Assembly (NCBI RefSeq): GCF_905397435.1
Contig: NZ_CAJPVI010000036.1
Location: forward strand, 1 to 64,000
Reading direction: 5' to 3'
DNA length: 64,000 bases
Origin: Cupriavidus numazuensis
GTDB lineage: Bacteria > Pseudomonadota > Gammaproteobacteria > Burkholderiales > Burkholderiaceae
Under the pieces are notes generated by a model, which had not been told where the DNA came from, made no database searches, and saw nothing but the letters and a program-made list of their open reading frames with translations. The position numbers were made by a program, and so were the translations under genes. Of this stretch, positions 25,854-35,775 are shown piece after piece; the first letter of the stretch is position 1; each line of letters begins with the position of its first letter.

Positions 25854-25870
25854 TGCACCAGTCGCGTGCC
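25854..25870. promoter_or_regulatory. Possible NtrC-like enhancer site
   Basis: TGCACC-N5-CGTGCC resembles the NtrC consensus TGCACC-N5-GGTGCA, with a perfect first half and a weaker second half. It lies about 115 bases upstream of the sigma-54 promoter, a usual distance for an enhancer. The remaining sequence of the gap 25573-25893 shows no gene. Confidence 0.4.
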
Positions 25871-25893
25871 GCGCGGGCACCGGTTGCGGATGC

Positions 25894-26544
25894 TCAGCCC
25901 ATCACGTCGATCACGCGCTGGGCGGCATCCACAAGCTTGATGCCGCGTTCCATGGCCATGCTGCGCAGGCGCTTGTAGGCCTCATCCTCGGTAATGCCGC
26001 GCGCCTGCATGAGCAGGCCCTTGGCGCGCTCCACCACCTTGCGCTCGGCCAGCTTCAGCCGCGTGGCATCGAGTTCCGCGCGCAACTGCTGGTCGAGTTC
26101 GAAGCGCGCATAGGCGACGTCCAGCACGGTCTTGACGCGCTCGGCGCGCAGGCCGTCGACGATATAGGCCGTGATACCAGCCGACAGCGCGGCCTTGATG
26201 CGCTGGGCGTCGTCGTTATCGGTGAACAGTACGATCGGACGCGGCGCGTGCTGCGTGGACACGCACACATGCTCGACCGTATCGCGCGCGGCGGACTCGG
26301 ACGCGATGATGATCAGGTCCGGCTGGCTGGCCGAGATGGCATCGGGCAGGCGTAGGTCGGCATCGACGATCTGGATGTCGGTGAATCCGGTGCTGACCAG
26401 GCCCGCGCGAATGGTTTCCACATTGAGCGGATCGGCGTCGTGCGGATCGCGCACCAGCAGGATGCGCAGCGTGCGGTTGGCTGGCGCGGCACCCTGCGGG
26501 GGCGGGCTCGGGCTGGACGAGGGAGGCGGGTGGCGGCGGGTCAT
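25894..26544 (-). CDS. nasT: ANTAR-domain response regulator NasT
   Basis: A 216-residue cytoplasmic transcription antiterminator. An N-terminal Pro/Ser-rich segment (about 1-25) precedes a receiver-like domain ([33 protein letters not shown]), and a C-terminal ANTAR RNA-binding domain occupies about residues 152-212 ([33 protein letters not shown]). NasT releases attenuation of nitrate-assimilation operons when the sensor NasS binds nitrate or nitrite. No NasS gene is adjacent. It lies directly upstream of the nrtA promoter region on the same strand. ATG 26544 (MTRRHPPP) is preferred over one 17 codons upstream. Confidence 0.9.
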   Translation of the reverse strand: MTRRHPPPSSSPSPPPQGAAPANRTLRILLVRDPHDADPLNVETIRAGLVSTGFTDIQIVDADLRLPDAISASQPDLIIIASESAARDTVEHVCVSTQHAPRPIVLFTDNDDAQRIKAALSAGITAYIVDGLRAERVKTVLDVAYARFELDQQLRAELDATRLKLAERKVVERAKGLLMQARGITEDEAYKRLRSMAMERGIKLVDAAQRVIDVMG

Positions 26545-26761
26545 GACTTGTCGTGGGTTGCCCCGTGTTATGCAAGATCCGCGCCGGGCGGTCAATCCGT
26601 CACGCCGGCTCGCACCCCGGGGGCTTACCCATAATCACTGTATGCCGTCGTACGCAGGCCGGCGGGCAGGTGTATGCTGTTGCCCTGCTGCGCCGGGCGG
26701 TGTCTGCTGGCGACACCGGTCGCTCGTGCGCAGGAATATCAGAAAAAGCCTGGAGAGATGC

Positions 26762-27463
26762 ATGACCGAATTCGTTTTTGCCCCGCCGGCACCCGTTGGC
26801 GTGCCCGTGCGCGGCAGCAACGCAAGCTTCCCGGTGCGCCGCGTGTACTGCGTCGGCCGCAACTATGCCGCCCATGCCCGCGAAATGGGCTCGGACCCCG
26901 ATCGCGAGCCGCCGTTCTTCTTCTGCAAGCCGTCGGACGCGGTCAGCTATGTGGCGGATGGCACCGAGGGCACGTTCCCGTATCCGCCGGGCACCAGCAA
27001 CGTCCACTATGAAGTGGAACTGGTCGTGGCGATCGGCAAGGGCGGCAAGGACATTTCGGTCGAGCAGGCAGCCAGCCACGTGTTCGGCTACGCCGTGGGC
27101 CTCGACATGACGCGCCGCGACCTGCAGAACGAATCGAAGAAGACCGGTCGCCCCTGGGAGACCGGCAAGGCATTCGACCGTTCGGCTCCGATCGGCCCGA
27201 TCGTGCCGGTGTCGGCCATCGGCCATCCGGAAAAGGGCGAAGTCACGCTGTCCGTCAACGGCGCCGAGAAGCAGCGCGGCGACCTCTCCGACCTGATCTG
27301 GTCCGTGCCGGAGATGGTGTCGTACCTGTCGAAGCTGTTCGAGCTGCAGCCCGGCGACCTGATCTTCAGTGGCACGCCCGAAGGCGTGGGTCCGGTGGTC
27401 AAGGGCGACGTCATGCAGTGCCACGTCGGCGGCGTGGGCGACCTGACTATCAAGGTGGTCTGA
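26762..27463 (+). CDS. Fumarylacetoacetate hydrolase family protein, probably fumarylpyruvate hydrolase
   Basis: A 233-residue metal-dependent C-C hydrolase. The FAH core is visible in [27 protein letters not shown], the metal-binding [14 protein letters not shown] (Glu residues) and FAH-typical [25 protein letters not shown]. It probably cleaves fumarylpyruvate to fumarate and pyruvate in gentisate degradation, since a glutathione-dependent isomerase gene starts four bases after it. The equivalent fumarylacetoacetate step in tyrosine degradation is the alternative. GGAGAG precedes ATG 26762. Confidence 0.9.
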   Translation: MTEFVFAPPAPVGVPVRGSNASFPVRRVYCVGRNYAAHAREMGSDPDREPPFFFCKPSDAVSYVADGTEGTFPYPPGTSNVHYEVELVVAIGKGGKDISVEQAASHVFGYAVGLDMTRRDLQNESKKTGRPWETGKAFDRSAPIGPIVPVSAIGHPEKGEVTLSVNGAEKQRGDLSDLIWSVPEMVSYLSKLFELQPGDLIFSGTPEGVGPVVKGDVMQCHVGGVGDLTIKVV

Positions 27464-27467
27464 CCCG

Positions 27468-28115
27468 ATGAAGCTCTACAGCTATTTCCGCAGCTCGGCG
27501 TCCTACCGCGTGCGTATCGCGCTGGAGCTAAAGGGCCTGCCGTACGAGTATGTGCCCGTGCATCTGCTCAAGGACGGCGGCCAGCAGCTCCTGCCCGAGT
27601 TCCGCGCGGTGAATCCCGACGGTCTCGTGCCGGCGCTGGTGCTGGACGACGGCAATGTGCTGCAGCAGTCCGTGGCCATGATCGAGTACCTGGACGAGAT
27701 CCATCCCGAACCGAAACTGCTGCCCGGCAATGCGCTCGACCGCGCCTACGTGCGCGGCCTCGCGCTCGAGGTTGCCTGCGAGATCCATCCGCTGAACAAC
27801 CTGCGCGTGCTGAAGTACATCAAGCGCACGCTGGGCGTCGCCGATGAGGCCAAGGACGGGTGGTACCGTCACTGGATCGAACTGGGCTTCGCCTCGTTCG
27901 AAGCCAACCTGGAGCGCCAGGGCAAGGCCGGCCGCTTCTGCTTCGGCGACACGCCGACGCTGGCCGATATCTGCCTGGTGCCGCAGGTCTTCAACGCGCA
28001 GCGCTTCAATATCGACGTGAGCCGCTATCCGACCATCGCGCGTATCTACGAAGCGTGCATGGAGCTGCCGGCCTTCCAGAAGGCGCAGCCGAAGGATCAG
28101 CCTGACGCGGAGTGA
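27468..28115 (+). CDS. maiA: Maleylacetoacetate/maleylpyruvate isomerase (zeta-class GST)
   Basis: A 215-residue glutathione transferase of the zeta class that isomerises maleyl- to fumaryl-intermediates. The N-terminus YSYFRSSASYRVRIALELKGL carries the active-site Ser motif of the family (SSxSxRVRIAL). The glutathione-binding QQSVAMIEYLDE and the helical C-terminal domain with TLADICLVPQVFNAQRF follow. It is translationally close to the FAH-family gene (four-base gap), forming a two-step ring-cleavage unit. The dioxygenase gene is not in the window. Confidence 0.92.
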   Translation: MKLYSYFRSSASYRVRIALELKGLPYEYVPVHLLKDGGQQLLPEFRAVNPDGLVPALVLDDGNVLQQSVAMIEYLDEIHPEPKLLPGNALDRAYVRGLALEVACEIHPLNNLRVLKYIKRTLGVADEAKDGWYRHWIELGFASFEANLERQGKAGRFCFGDTPTLADICLVPQVFNAQRFNIDVSRYPTIARIYEACMELPAFQKAQPKDQPDAE

Positions 28116-28130
28116 TTCGCCGCGTCAGCC

Positions 28131-28166
28131 AAAAAAAACGCCCCGGGTTTGCCGGGGCGTTTTTTA
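28131..28166. terminator. Bidirectional terminator between maiA and ftsY
   Basis: Arms CGCCCCGG and CCGGGGCG close a five-base loop, flanked by a run of A on the left and T on the right, so it serves both convergent genes. Confidence 0.92.
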
Positions 28167-28180
28167 TTCGGGCGATACCA

Positions 28181-29356
28181 TCAGCCGAGCAGCGCGTCGG
28201 CAAACTCCTCTGCCTTGAACGGCTGCAGATCCTCGACCTTTTCCCCGACGCCGATGAAATAAACCGGCACCGGCCGCTGGCGCGCGATGGCCGCGAGGAT
28301 GCCGCCCTTGGCCGTGCCGTCGAGCTTGGTCACGATCAGGCCGGTCAGGCCGAGCGCGTCATCGAACGCGCGCGTCTGCGCCAGCGCGTTCTGGCCAGTA
28401 TTGGCGTCGATCACCAGCAGCACCTCGTGCGGGGCCGTGGGCATGGCCTTGCTGATCACGCGCTTGACCTTCTTGAGCTCTTCCATCAGGTGGAGCTGCG
28501 TGGGCAGGCGGCCGGCGGTGTCGGCCATCACGATGTCGATGCCGCGCGCACGCGCTGCGTTGACCGCGTCGAAGATCACCGCGGCCGGATCGCCACTTTC
28601 CTGCGCGACCACGGTGACGTTGTTGCGCTCGCCCCAGATGGTGAGCTGCTCGCGCGCGGCGGCGCGGAAGGTGTCGCCGGCGGCCAGCAGCACGGACTGG
28701 CCGTAGTGCTGGAAGTGCTTGCACAGCTTGCCGATGCTGGTGGTCTTGCCGGCGCCGTTGACGCCCGCGATCATCATCACCAGCGGCTGCTCGCGGCCCA
28801 GCTCCATGGTCTTTTCCAGCGGCCGCAGCAGCTGGATCAGCAGGTCGCGCAGCGCGGCCTTGACGCCTTCGGCCGATTCGATGCGATCGCTGCGCACACG
28901 CTTGCGCAGCTCACCGAGCAGGTATTCGGTTGCCTCGACGCCGGCGTCGGCCATCAGCAGCGCGGTTTCGAGCTCTTCGAACAGCGCCTCGTCGACCTTC
29001 ATGCCGACAAACAGCGTGCTGATATTGCGGCTGGTCTTGGACAGGCCCGTGCGCAGGCGCTGCATCCAGCCCCGGCGGGCTTCGGCGGTCTGGGCCGGGG
29101 CCAGGGTCAGCTCCATCTCCGCGGCGGCGGCCGGCGTGGCTGCCGCAGCAGGAAAGGCTGGCGCGGCAGGGGGCACCGGAGCCGCGGCGAGCGACGGATC
29201 GGGACTGGCGACGGGGACGGCAGCAGGGGCGGCCACAGGAGCCGGGGCAGGGGCCGGAATCGGGGCCGGAATCGGGGCCGTAGCGGGGGCCGAGGCGGGC
29301 GGTTCTGCCGGCGCAGGGGCTGGCTCGGCCTTGCGCTTCTTCCAGAAACTAAACAT
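28181..29356 (-). CDS. ftsY: Signal recognition particle receptor FtsY
   Basis: The SRP receptor GTPase that docks ribosome-SRP complexes at the membrane. In 391 residues, a short basic start (MFSFWKKRKAEP) leads into an Ala/Pro-rich stretch of about 75 residues in place of the acidic A-domain of E. coli FtsY. The N domain (about 90-170) and G domain follow, with P-loop [33 protein letters not shown] and the terminal GVGEKVEDLQPF. Divergent from the M16 peptidase pair, as in many beta-proteobacteria. Confidence 0.96.
   Translation of the reverse strand: MFSFWKKRKAEPAPAPAEPPASAPATAPIPAPIPAPAPAPVAAPAAVPVASPDPSLAAAPVPPAAPAFPAAAATPAAAAEMELTLAPAQTAEARRGWMQRLRTGLSKTSRNISTLFVGMKVDEALFEELETALLMADAGVEATEYLLGELRKRVRSDRIESAEGVKAALRDLLIQLLRPLEKTMELGREQPLVMMIAGVNGAGKTTSIGKLCKHFQHYGQSVLLAAGDTFRAAAREQLTIWGERNNVTVVAQESGDPAAVIFDAVNAARARGIDIVMADTAGRLPTQLHLMEELKKVKRVISKAMPTAPHEVLLVIDANTGQNALAQTRAFDDALGLTGLIVTKLDGTAKGGILAAIARQRPVPVYFIGVGEKVEDLQPFKAEEFADALLG
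29251..29274 (-). repeat. Tandem 12-base repeat within the ftsY Ala/Pro region
   Basis: Two perfect copies of GGGCCGGAATCG (plus-strand reading) stand head to tail, followed by a partial third. They encode repeated Ala-Pro-Ile-Pro units. Since the unit is a multiple of three, gain or loss of copies would keep the frame. Confidence 0.75.
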
Positions 29357-29549
29357 TGGGGAAAGGGGTCAATACCCCGTCAGGATCGGCCGCCGTCCGG
29401 CGGCGCGTTAATCATCCGGGCCGTACGCAATATCCGCTCGCACCGTCAGCCTGTCGTTGTGGTGCGTTGCCGCTATTGCGTATAGTTCGTAACACAGCGG
29501 ATTCATGAGCACATGAATCGATCGGCAAAATTCTAACAGACGGGGTTGC

Positions 29550-31070
29550 ATGGACCATCGCACTATCGTGACCGGAACGGGCGGTACCCGCCCTGAACCC
29601 ATTCCCGCCCCTGCCGAATGCCGGGCGCGCCTGGAACGCCTGGCACGGCGGGCGCTGCCGGTCCTGCTGCTGGCCGCGCTGCCCTGGACTGCCGGCGCGC
29701 AGGCGCCTCGCACCGTCGCTTCGCCCATGCCATCCGGGCAGACCGCCCCGGTCGACGCCACGGCACAGGGCACCACGGAATACAAGCTGTCCAACGGACT
29801 GCGCCTGATCGTCAAGGAAGACCACCGCGCGCCCACGGTGGCGCACCAGATCTGGTACCGCGTCGGCGGCATTGACGAGGTCAGCGGCACCACCGGTGTT
29901 GCCCACATGCTCGAACACATGATGTTCAAGGGCACGCCGAAGGTCGGCGTGGGCGAATTCTCCAAGCAGGTCGCCGCGCTGGGCGGCCGCGAGAACGCCA
30001 TGACCAACCGCGACTTCACGCTGTATTACCAGCAGATCGGCAAGCAGTACCTGCCGAAGATGATGGAGCTCGAAGCCGACCGCATGGCGAACCTCATCTT
30101 CAACAAGGGCGAGTTCGACCGCGAGATGAAGGTGGTGATGGAAGAGCGCCGCCTGCGCACCGACGACTCCGCGCGCGGCACGGTCTACGAGCAGTTGCTG
30201 GCCAACGTCTATGTCGCCGCGCCGTACCGGCATCCGGTGATCGGGTGGATGGACGACCTCGTCAATATGCGCCTGGAAGACGTCCAGTCCTGGTACCGGA
30301 GCTGGTACGTGCCGAATAACGCCACGGTAATCGTGACCGGCGACGTCAATCCGGCCGAAGTCCGTGCCCTGGCCGAGCGCTACTACGGCAAGCTCAAGCC
30401 GCGCCCGCTGCCGCTGCGCAAGGAGCAGATCGACCCGCCGCAACTGGGCATCAAGCGAGTCTGGGTCAAGGCCCCGGCCGAGAACCCGTACATGGTGATG
30501 GCCTACAAGGTGCCGCGCCTGCGCGACGTGGAGAAGGACGTCGATCCCTATGCGCTCGAAGTCCTGGCCGCGGTGCTCAACGGTTACGACAACGCGCGCC
30601 TGACGCGCGAACTGGTGCGCGAGCAGCGCCTGGCCGACGACGTCAACGTCGGCTACGACAGCATCAACCGCGGCAATTCGCTGTTCGTGCTCGACGGCAC
30701 GCCGGCCGATGGCCATACCACCGACCAGATCGAAGCTGCGCTGCGCGAGGAAATCCAGCGTATCGCCAAAAACGGTGTTTCGCCCGAAGAGCTCAAGCGC
30801 GTCAAGGCGCAGGTCGTGGCCAGCCAGATCTACAAGCGCGATTCCGTGTTCGGCCAGGGCATGGAGATCGGCGTGGCGGAGATCTCCGATATCTCGTGGC
30901 GCAATATTGACCGCATCCTCGACAAGATCAAGGAGGTCACGTCGGCGCAGGTCCAGGCCGTGGCCGCCAAGTATTTCACCGACGACAACCTGACCGTGGC
31001 CACGCTGTTGCCGCAGCCGATCGATCCCAACAAGCCCAAGGCCAAGGCGCCCGAAGGCCTGCGCCACTGA
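29550..31070 (+). CDS. M16 family zinc peptidase, catalytic member
   Basis: A 506-residue pitrilysin-type metalloprotease. After a cytoplasmic-looking N-terminus and a hydrophobic segment (about 33-50, ending AGAQA, probable signal), the inverted zinc motif HMLEH is at 119-123, and the downstream Glu region EFDREMKVVMEERR supplies the third ligand. It has two M16 domains. The gene pairs with an M16 homologue lacking the motif 10 bases downstream; such pairs act as active/inactive heterodimers. The substrate is unknown. Confidence 0.93.
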   Translation: MDHRTIVTGTGGTRPEPIPAPAECRARLERLARRALPVLLLAALPWTAGAQAPRTVASPMPSGQTAPVDATAQGTTEYKLSNGLRLIVKEDHRAPTVAHQIWYRVGGIDEVSGTTGVAHMLEHMMFKGTPKVGVGEFSKQVAALGGRENAMTNRDFTLYYQQIGKQYLPKMMELEADRMANLIFNKGEFDREMKVVMEERRLRTDDSARGTVYEQLLANVYVAAPYRHPVIGWMDDLVNMRLEDVQSWYRSWYVPNNATVIVTGDVNPAEVRALAERYYGKLKPRPLPLRKEQIDPPQLGIKRVWVKAPAENPYMVMAYKVPRLRDVEKDVDPYALEVLAAVLNGYDNARLTRELVREQRLADDVNVGYDSINRGNSLFVLDGTPADGHTTDQIEAALREEIQRIAKNGVSPEELKRVKAQVVASQIYKRDSVFGQGMEIGVAEISDISWRNIDRILDKIKEVTSAQVQAVAAKYFTDDNLTVATLLPQPIDPNKPKAKAPEGLRH

Positions 31071-31080
31071 GGAGCCACGC

Positions 31081-32469
31081 ATGTCCCTGTCGGAAATGAG
31101 CGAGATCAGTGAGATGAGCGAGACGACCATTCTTTCGCCGCGCGCGCTGCGCCGGCTGGCCGGTGCAGCCCTGGGCGCACTGGCGCTGCTGGCGACGCAA
31201 TGCGCGCTGGCTGCCATTCCCATCGAACACTGGACTGCATCGACCGGCGCGCAGGTGTTCTACGTGCACAGCCCGTCGATCCCGATGCTCGATATCAATG
31301 TCGATTTCGATGCCGGCAGCCGCTATGACCCGTCCGGCAAGGCCGGACTCGCCACGCTCGCGGCGGCGCTGCTCGACAAGGGCGCTGCCGCGCGCAACGG
31401 CCAGCCGGCCCGCGACGAGGCGCAGATCGCCGACGCCTTTGCCGATACCGGCGCTGTCTTCGGCGGCGCGGCCGGGGGCGACCGTGGCGGCATCGGCATG
31501 CGCACGCTGACCGCGCAGCCGGAACTCGACCAGTCCGTGGCGCTGGCCATGCAGCTGATCCAGGCACCGACCTATCCGGATGCAGTTGTCGGGCGCGAGA
31601 AGCAGCGCCTGATCAGTGCGATCCGTGAAGCCGATGCCAAGCCCGGCGTGATCGCCGACAAGGCGCTGGCCAAGGCGATGTACCCGGGCCATCCGTACGG
31701 CGTGTCGGCCACGCCGGCGTCGGTGGAATCGATCTCGCGCGATGACATCGTCAAGTTTTGGCGCGACAACTACGGTGCGTCGCGTGCGGTGATCACGCTG
31801 ATCGGCGCGATCGACCGCAAGCAGGCCGAGGCGATCGCCGAGAAGTTGACCAACGGACTGCCGCCGGGCAGTGCGGCGCCGACCATGCCGCAGGTGCAGA
31901 TGACGATCCCGGCCAGCGAGCAGCGCGTGCCGCATCCGGCCCAGCAGGCCGCGGTGGTGACCGGCCAACCGTCGATGGCGCGCGGCGATCCCGATTATTT
32001 CGCGCTGCTGGTCGGCAACTACGTGCTGGGCGGCGGCGGCTTCAGCTCGCGCCTGACCGATGAAGTGCGCGAGAAGCGCGGACTTACCTACGGTGTGGAC
32101 AGCTATTTCGCGCCGTCCAAGCAGGCGGGTCCGTTCGGCATCAGCCTGCAGACCAAGAAGGAACAAACCAACGAGGCGCTGGCGCTGGTGCGGCAGGTGC
32201 TGACCCGCTTTGTCAACGAAGGCCCGACCGAGGCCGAGCTCAAGGCGGCCAAGGACAATCTCGTCAACGGTTTCCCGCTGCGCATCGACAGCAACCGCAA
32301 GCTGCTGACGAATGTGGCCAATATCGGCTGGTACGGGCTGCCGCTGGACTATCTGGATACCTGGACGGGCCAGGTCGGCAAGGTCACGCGCCAGCAGGTG
32401 CAGGCGGCGTTCCAGCGCCACGTTCACCCGAACGCGATGGCCACGGTGATCGTCGGCGGCCCGGAGTAA
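31081..32469 (+). CDS. M16 family peptidase, non-catalytic partner
   Basis: A 462-residue M16 homologue with a signal-like hydrophobic segment (about 26-45). The zinc site is absent: where HxxEH is expected it reads LLDKGAAARNG. It keeps the substrate-handling R/Y pair region (REKRGLTYGVDSYF) near the C-terminal half. It starts 10 bases after the catalytic gene and is presumably translated with it to form a heterodimer. The N-terminus starts MSLSEMSEISEMSE, encoded by short repeats; an ATG 15 or 33 bases in would also work. Confidence 0.92.
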   Translation: MSLSEMSEISEMSETTILSPRALRRLAGAALGALALLATQCALAAIPIEHWTASTGAQVFYVHSPSIPMLDINVDFDAGSRYDPSGKAGLATLAAALLDKGAAARNGQPARDEAQIADAFADTGAVFGGAAGGDRGGIGMRTLTAQPELDQSVALAMQLIQAPTYPDAVVGREKQRLISAIREADAKPGVIADKALAKAMYPGHPYGVSATPASVESISRDDIVKFWRDNYGASRAVITLIGAIDRKQAEAIAEKLTNGLPPGSAAPTMPQVQMTIPASEQRVPHPAQQAAVVTGQPSMARGDPDYFALLVGNYVLGGGGFSSRLTDEVREKRGLTYGVDSYFAPSKQAGPFGISLQTKKEQTNEALALVRQVLTRFVNEGPTEAELKAAKDNLVNGFPLRIDSNRKLLTNVANIGWYGLPLDYLDTWTGQVGKVTRQQVQAAFQRHVHPNAMATVIVGGPE

Positions 32470-32554
32470 GCATGCGCCGCCTTGTGTGGGGCCTGCCGCA
32501 CGCAGCGCAGTTGGCGGTGATGGCTGAAGCGCCGACAGGCTCTACAATCACGGC

Positions 32555-33199
32555 ATGAATTCGCGTACCCGATCTCCATCGCCCGCCGCGAGCGGGCGAT
32601 CGTCTTCTCCGGCGCCACGTCAGGCGCCGTCCCAGGTCCGTATTATCGGTGGCCGCTGGAAGCGCACCTTGCTGCCTGTGCCCGATGCGCAAGGCTTGCG
32701 GCCGACGCCCGACCGCGTGCGGGAAACCCTGTTCAACTGGCTGGGCCAGGACTTGGCCGGGCTGAAATGCCTGGACCTGTTTGCGGGTTCGGGCGCACTC
32801 GGTTTCGAAGCGGCATCGCGCGGTGCCGAAGCCGTCACGCTGGTGGAATTCAACCCGCGTGTCGCCAAGCAGTTGCGCGACAACCAGTACCGGCTCGATG
32901 CCGCACACATGCGGGTGGTGCAGGGCGACGCATTCGCGATTGCCGCGCAGATGCCGGATGCCAGCTTCGACGTGATTTTCCTGGACCCGCCATTCGCCGA
33001 AGACTGGCTGCGGCCGGCGCTCGAGCATGCCGCGCGGCTGCTGCGCCCTGGCGGCGCGGTGTACGTGGAGACGGATCGTTCCCTGACTGGTGCCGATGCA
33101 CCGGTGCCGGCGTCGCTGGAGATCGTCCGCCAGGCGCGGGCCGGTGCCGTGCACTTCCATCTTCTGCAGCACCGCGGCGCCGAGGCGGGCGCTGCGTAA
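32555..33199 (+). CDS. rsmD: 16S rRNA (guanine(966)-N(2))-methyltransferase
   Basis: A SAM-dependent enzyme that methylates G966 of 16S rRNA during 30S assembly. The 214-residue product has a Ser/Pro-rich start (about 1-25), then RIIGGRWKRTLLPVPD, SAM motif I DLFAGSGALGFE at 74-85 and catalytic motif IV DPPF at 144-147. It is followed by coaD, the common proteobacterial order (ftsY and the M16 pair also belong to this neighbourhood). Confidence 0.95.
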   Translation: MNSRTRSPSPAASGRSSSPAPRQAPSQVRIIGGRWKRTLLPVPDAQGLRPTPDRVRETLFNWLGQDLAGLKCLDLFAGSGALGFEAASRGAEAVTLVEFNPRVAKQLRDNQYRLDAAHMRVVQGDAFAIAAQMPDASFDVIFLDPPFAEDWLRPALEHAARLLRPGGAVYVETDRSLTGADAPVPASLEIVRQARAGAVHFHLLQHRGAEAGAA

Positions 33200-33263
33200 C
33201 GCCGGTAGCCGCACACGGTACGGTGCGGCGCACAGATCGACGCCTTCCAATTCACGGATTTAG

Positions 33264-34190
<927 letters not shown>

Positions 34191-34221
34191 GCACCCGGCG
34201 CAATCGGCAGGGTACAAGAAC

Positions 34222-34260
34222 AAAGCCCCCGTCACCGCGAGGTAACGGGGGCTTTGCTTT
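34222..34260. terminator. Terminator between the ferredoxin gene and pth
   Basis: Arms AAAGCCCCCGT and ACGGGGGCTTT, with inner ACC/GGT pairing around GCGA, are followed by a T-rich tract. It can serve both convergent genes, although the T tract favours the plus strand. Confidence 0.88.
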
Positions 34261-34293
34261 TGGCGGCCGTGCACCGGCCGTGCGGCGTCAGGG

Positions 34294-34893
34294 TCAGCGC
34301 GCCACCGTGTGAAGTTGCGCCATGGCGCGTTCCGTATCGCCGCGGGCCAGCAGGCCGAGCGGATCGATGCTGCGGTCGATCGCTTCGTCGATTGCCTGCT
34401 GCTCCTCCTTGCGCGGTGGCTTGAGCACGAAGTTGACGACATCCTCGCGTCCCGCGCCGGCACCGCCGGGCAGGTTGCGCGGGTGGCCCACGCCGAGACG
34501 CAGACGCCAGAATTCCTGGGTGGTCAGATGGGCGGCAATGTCCTTCAGGCCATTGTGGCCGCCTGCGCCGCCGCCGCGCTTGAGCTTGGCGGCGCCCGGC
34601 GGCAGATCCATCTCGTCATGCGCGACGACGATCTCGTCGGGCAGGATCTTGTAGAAGCGGGCCAGCGATACCACGGCCAGGCCAGACCGGTTCATGAACG
34701 TGGAAGGCTTGAGCAGCCAGATGTCCTGATCCCACAGGCGCGCGCGGCCGGCCAGGCCGTGGAAACGGCCTTCCACGCGCAGCGTGGTGCCGCCCATGCG
34801 GGCAAGCTGGTCCACGAGCCAGAAGCCGGCGTTGTGGCGGGTGGCCTCGTATTCCGCACCGGGATTGCCGAGGCCGACGATGAGCTTGATCAT
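34294..34893 (-). CDS. pth: Peptidyl-tRNA hydrolase
   Basis: A monomeric cytoplasmic esterase that frees tRNA from drop-off peptidyl-tRNA. The 199-residue product begins [24 protein letters not shown], with catalytic His20 and the Asn10/Asn21 substrate residues, and contains TFMNRSG and [28 protein letters not shown]. The start at 34893 is fixed by the family N-terminus. Last gene of the lolB-ispE-tRNA-prs-rplY-pth series, though a terminator lies between rplY and pth. Confidence 0.97.
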   Translation of the reverse strand: MIKLIVGLGNPGAEYEATRHNAGFWLVDQLARMGGTTLRVEGRFHGLAGRARLWDQDIWLLKPSTFMNRSGLAVVSLARFYKILPDEIVVAHDEMDLPPGAAKLKRGGGAGGHNGLKDIAAHLTTQEFWRLRLGVGHPRNLPGGAGAGREDVVNFVLKPPRKEEQQAIDEAIDRSIDPLGLLARGDTERAMAQLHTVAR

Positions 34894-34956
34894 GCGATGA
34901 ACAGGGTTGGTTGGCGGCAGCAGTGCTGTCGTTTCCGCAGCCGCCAAGCATACGCC

Positions 34957-34990
34957 AAAAAAAACCGCCGGCATGACCGGCGGTTTTTCC
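34957..34990. terminator. Terminator between rplY and pth
   Basis: Arms AAACCGCCGG and CCGGCGGTTT close a short loop, with eight A before and five T after, so it works for rplY on the minus strand. pth would need readthrough or its own promoter. Confidence 0.88.
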
Positions 34991-35030
34991 GTCTTGCGGC
35001 CAGGCCGCAATACTAATGCTGCGTGGCAGC

Positions 35031-35642
35031 TTAGGCAGCCGGCGTTTCGCCTTCGCCTTCGCCTTCGGCAGCCGAAGCGGCACCAGCCGGCAGCGAGATG
35101 CTGGCGATGGCCGGGTTGTCGTCGCCGTGGATCACGACGGTCACGCCCTTCGGCAGCTTCAGGTCAGCCAGGTGCAGGGTCTGGCCCACTTCCATCGTGC
35201 CGACGTCCACTTCGATGAACTCGGGCAGGTCGGCCGGCAGGCACGACACTTCCAGGTCGTTCACGATGTGGTTGACCAGGCCGTGGCCCAGCTTCACGCC
35301 AGGAGCGGATTCCTGGTTCATGAAGTGCAGGGGCACCTTGACGTGGATCTTGTCGTTGGCCGACACGCGCTGGAAATCGACGTGCAGGACCAGCGGCTTG
35401 AACGGGTGCATCTGGAATGCACGCAGCAGGGCCTTTTCCGACTTGCCGGCGACTTCCAGGTCCAGGATCGACGAGTGGAAGGCTTCCTTCTTCAGGGCGT
35501 GCCACAGCGCGTTGTGATCCAGTTCGATCATCTTCGGATCGGCGGCGCCGCCATAGATGATGCCGGGGGTCTTGCCCGAATTGCGCAGGCGGCGGCTCGC
35601 ACCCGTTCCCTGTACGCTACGCTCGAAAGCGACTACTTTCAT
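35031..35642 (-). CDS. rplY: 50S ribosomal protein L25 (Ctc/TL5 form)
   Basis: Binds 5S rRNA. The 203-residue product is the long form, with an L25 domain (about 1-95, [27 protein letters not shown]) plus a C-terminal TL5-type beta domain and a Glu/Gly-rich tail ([13 protein letters not shown]). This long form is also called general stress protein Ctc. It follows prs on the same strand, as in most beta-proteobacteria. Start 35642 (MKVVAFERS) matches the family. Confidence 0.96.
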   Translation of the reverse strand: MKVVAFERSVQGTGASRRLRNSGKTPGIIYGGAADPKMIELDHNALWHALKKEAFHSSILDLEVAGKSEKALLRAFQMHPFKPLVLHVDFQRVSANDKIHVKVPLHFMNQESAPGVKLGHGLVNHIVNDLEVSCLPADLPEFIEVDVGTMEVGQTLHLADLKLPKGVTVVIHGDDNPAIASISLPAGAASAAEGEGEGETPAA

Positions 35643-35775
35643 GATGACTCCAAAGTAAAGAAGGCCGTCCGCGACCAGACAGCCTTGTTGTGGCGCACGC
35701 GAAATTGGTGCGCCGGTCACATCACGCTGATTGCGGGAAACACCCGCCATCAGCGCAGCAAAGCTTTAAATTCTA

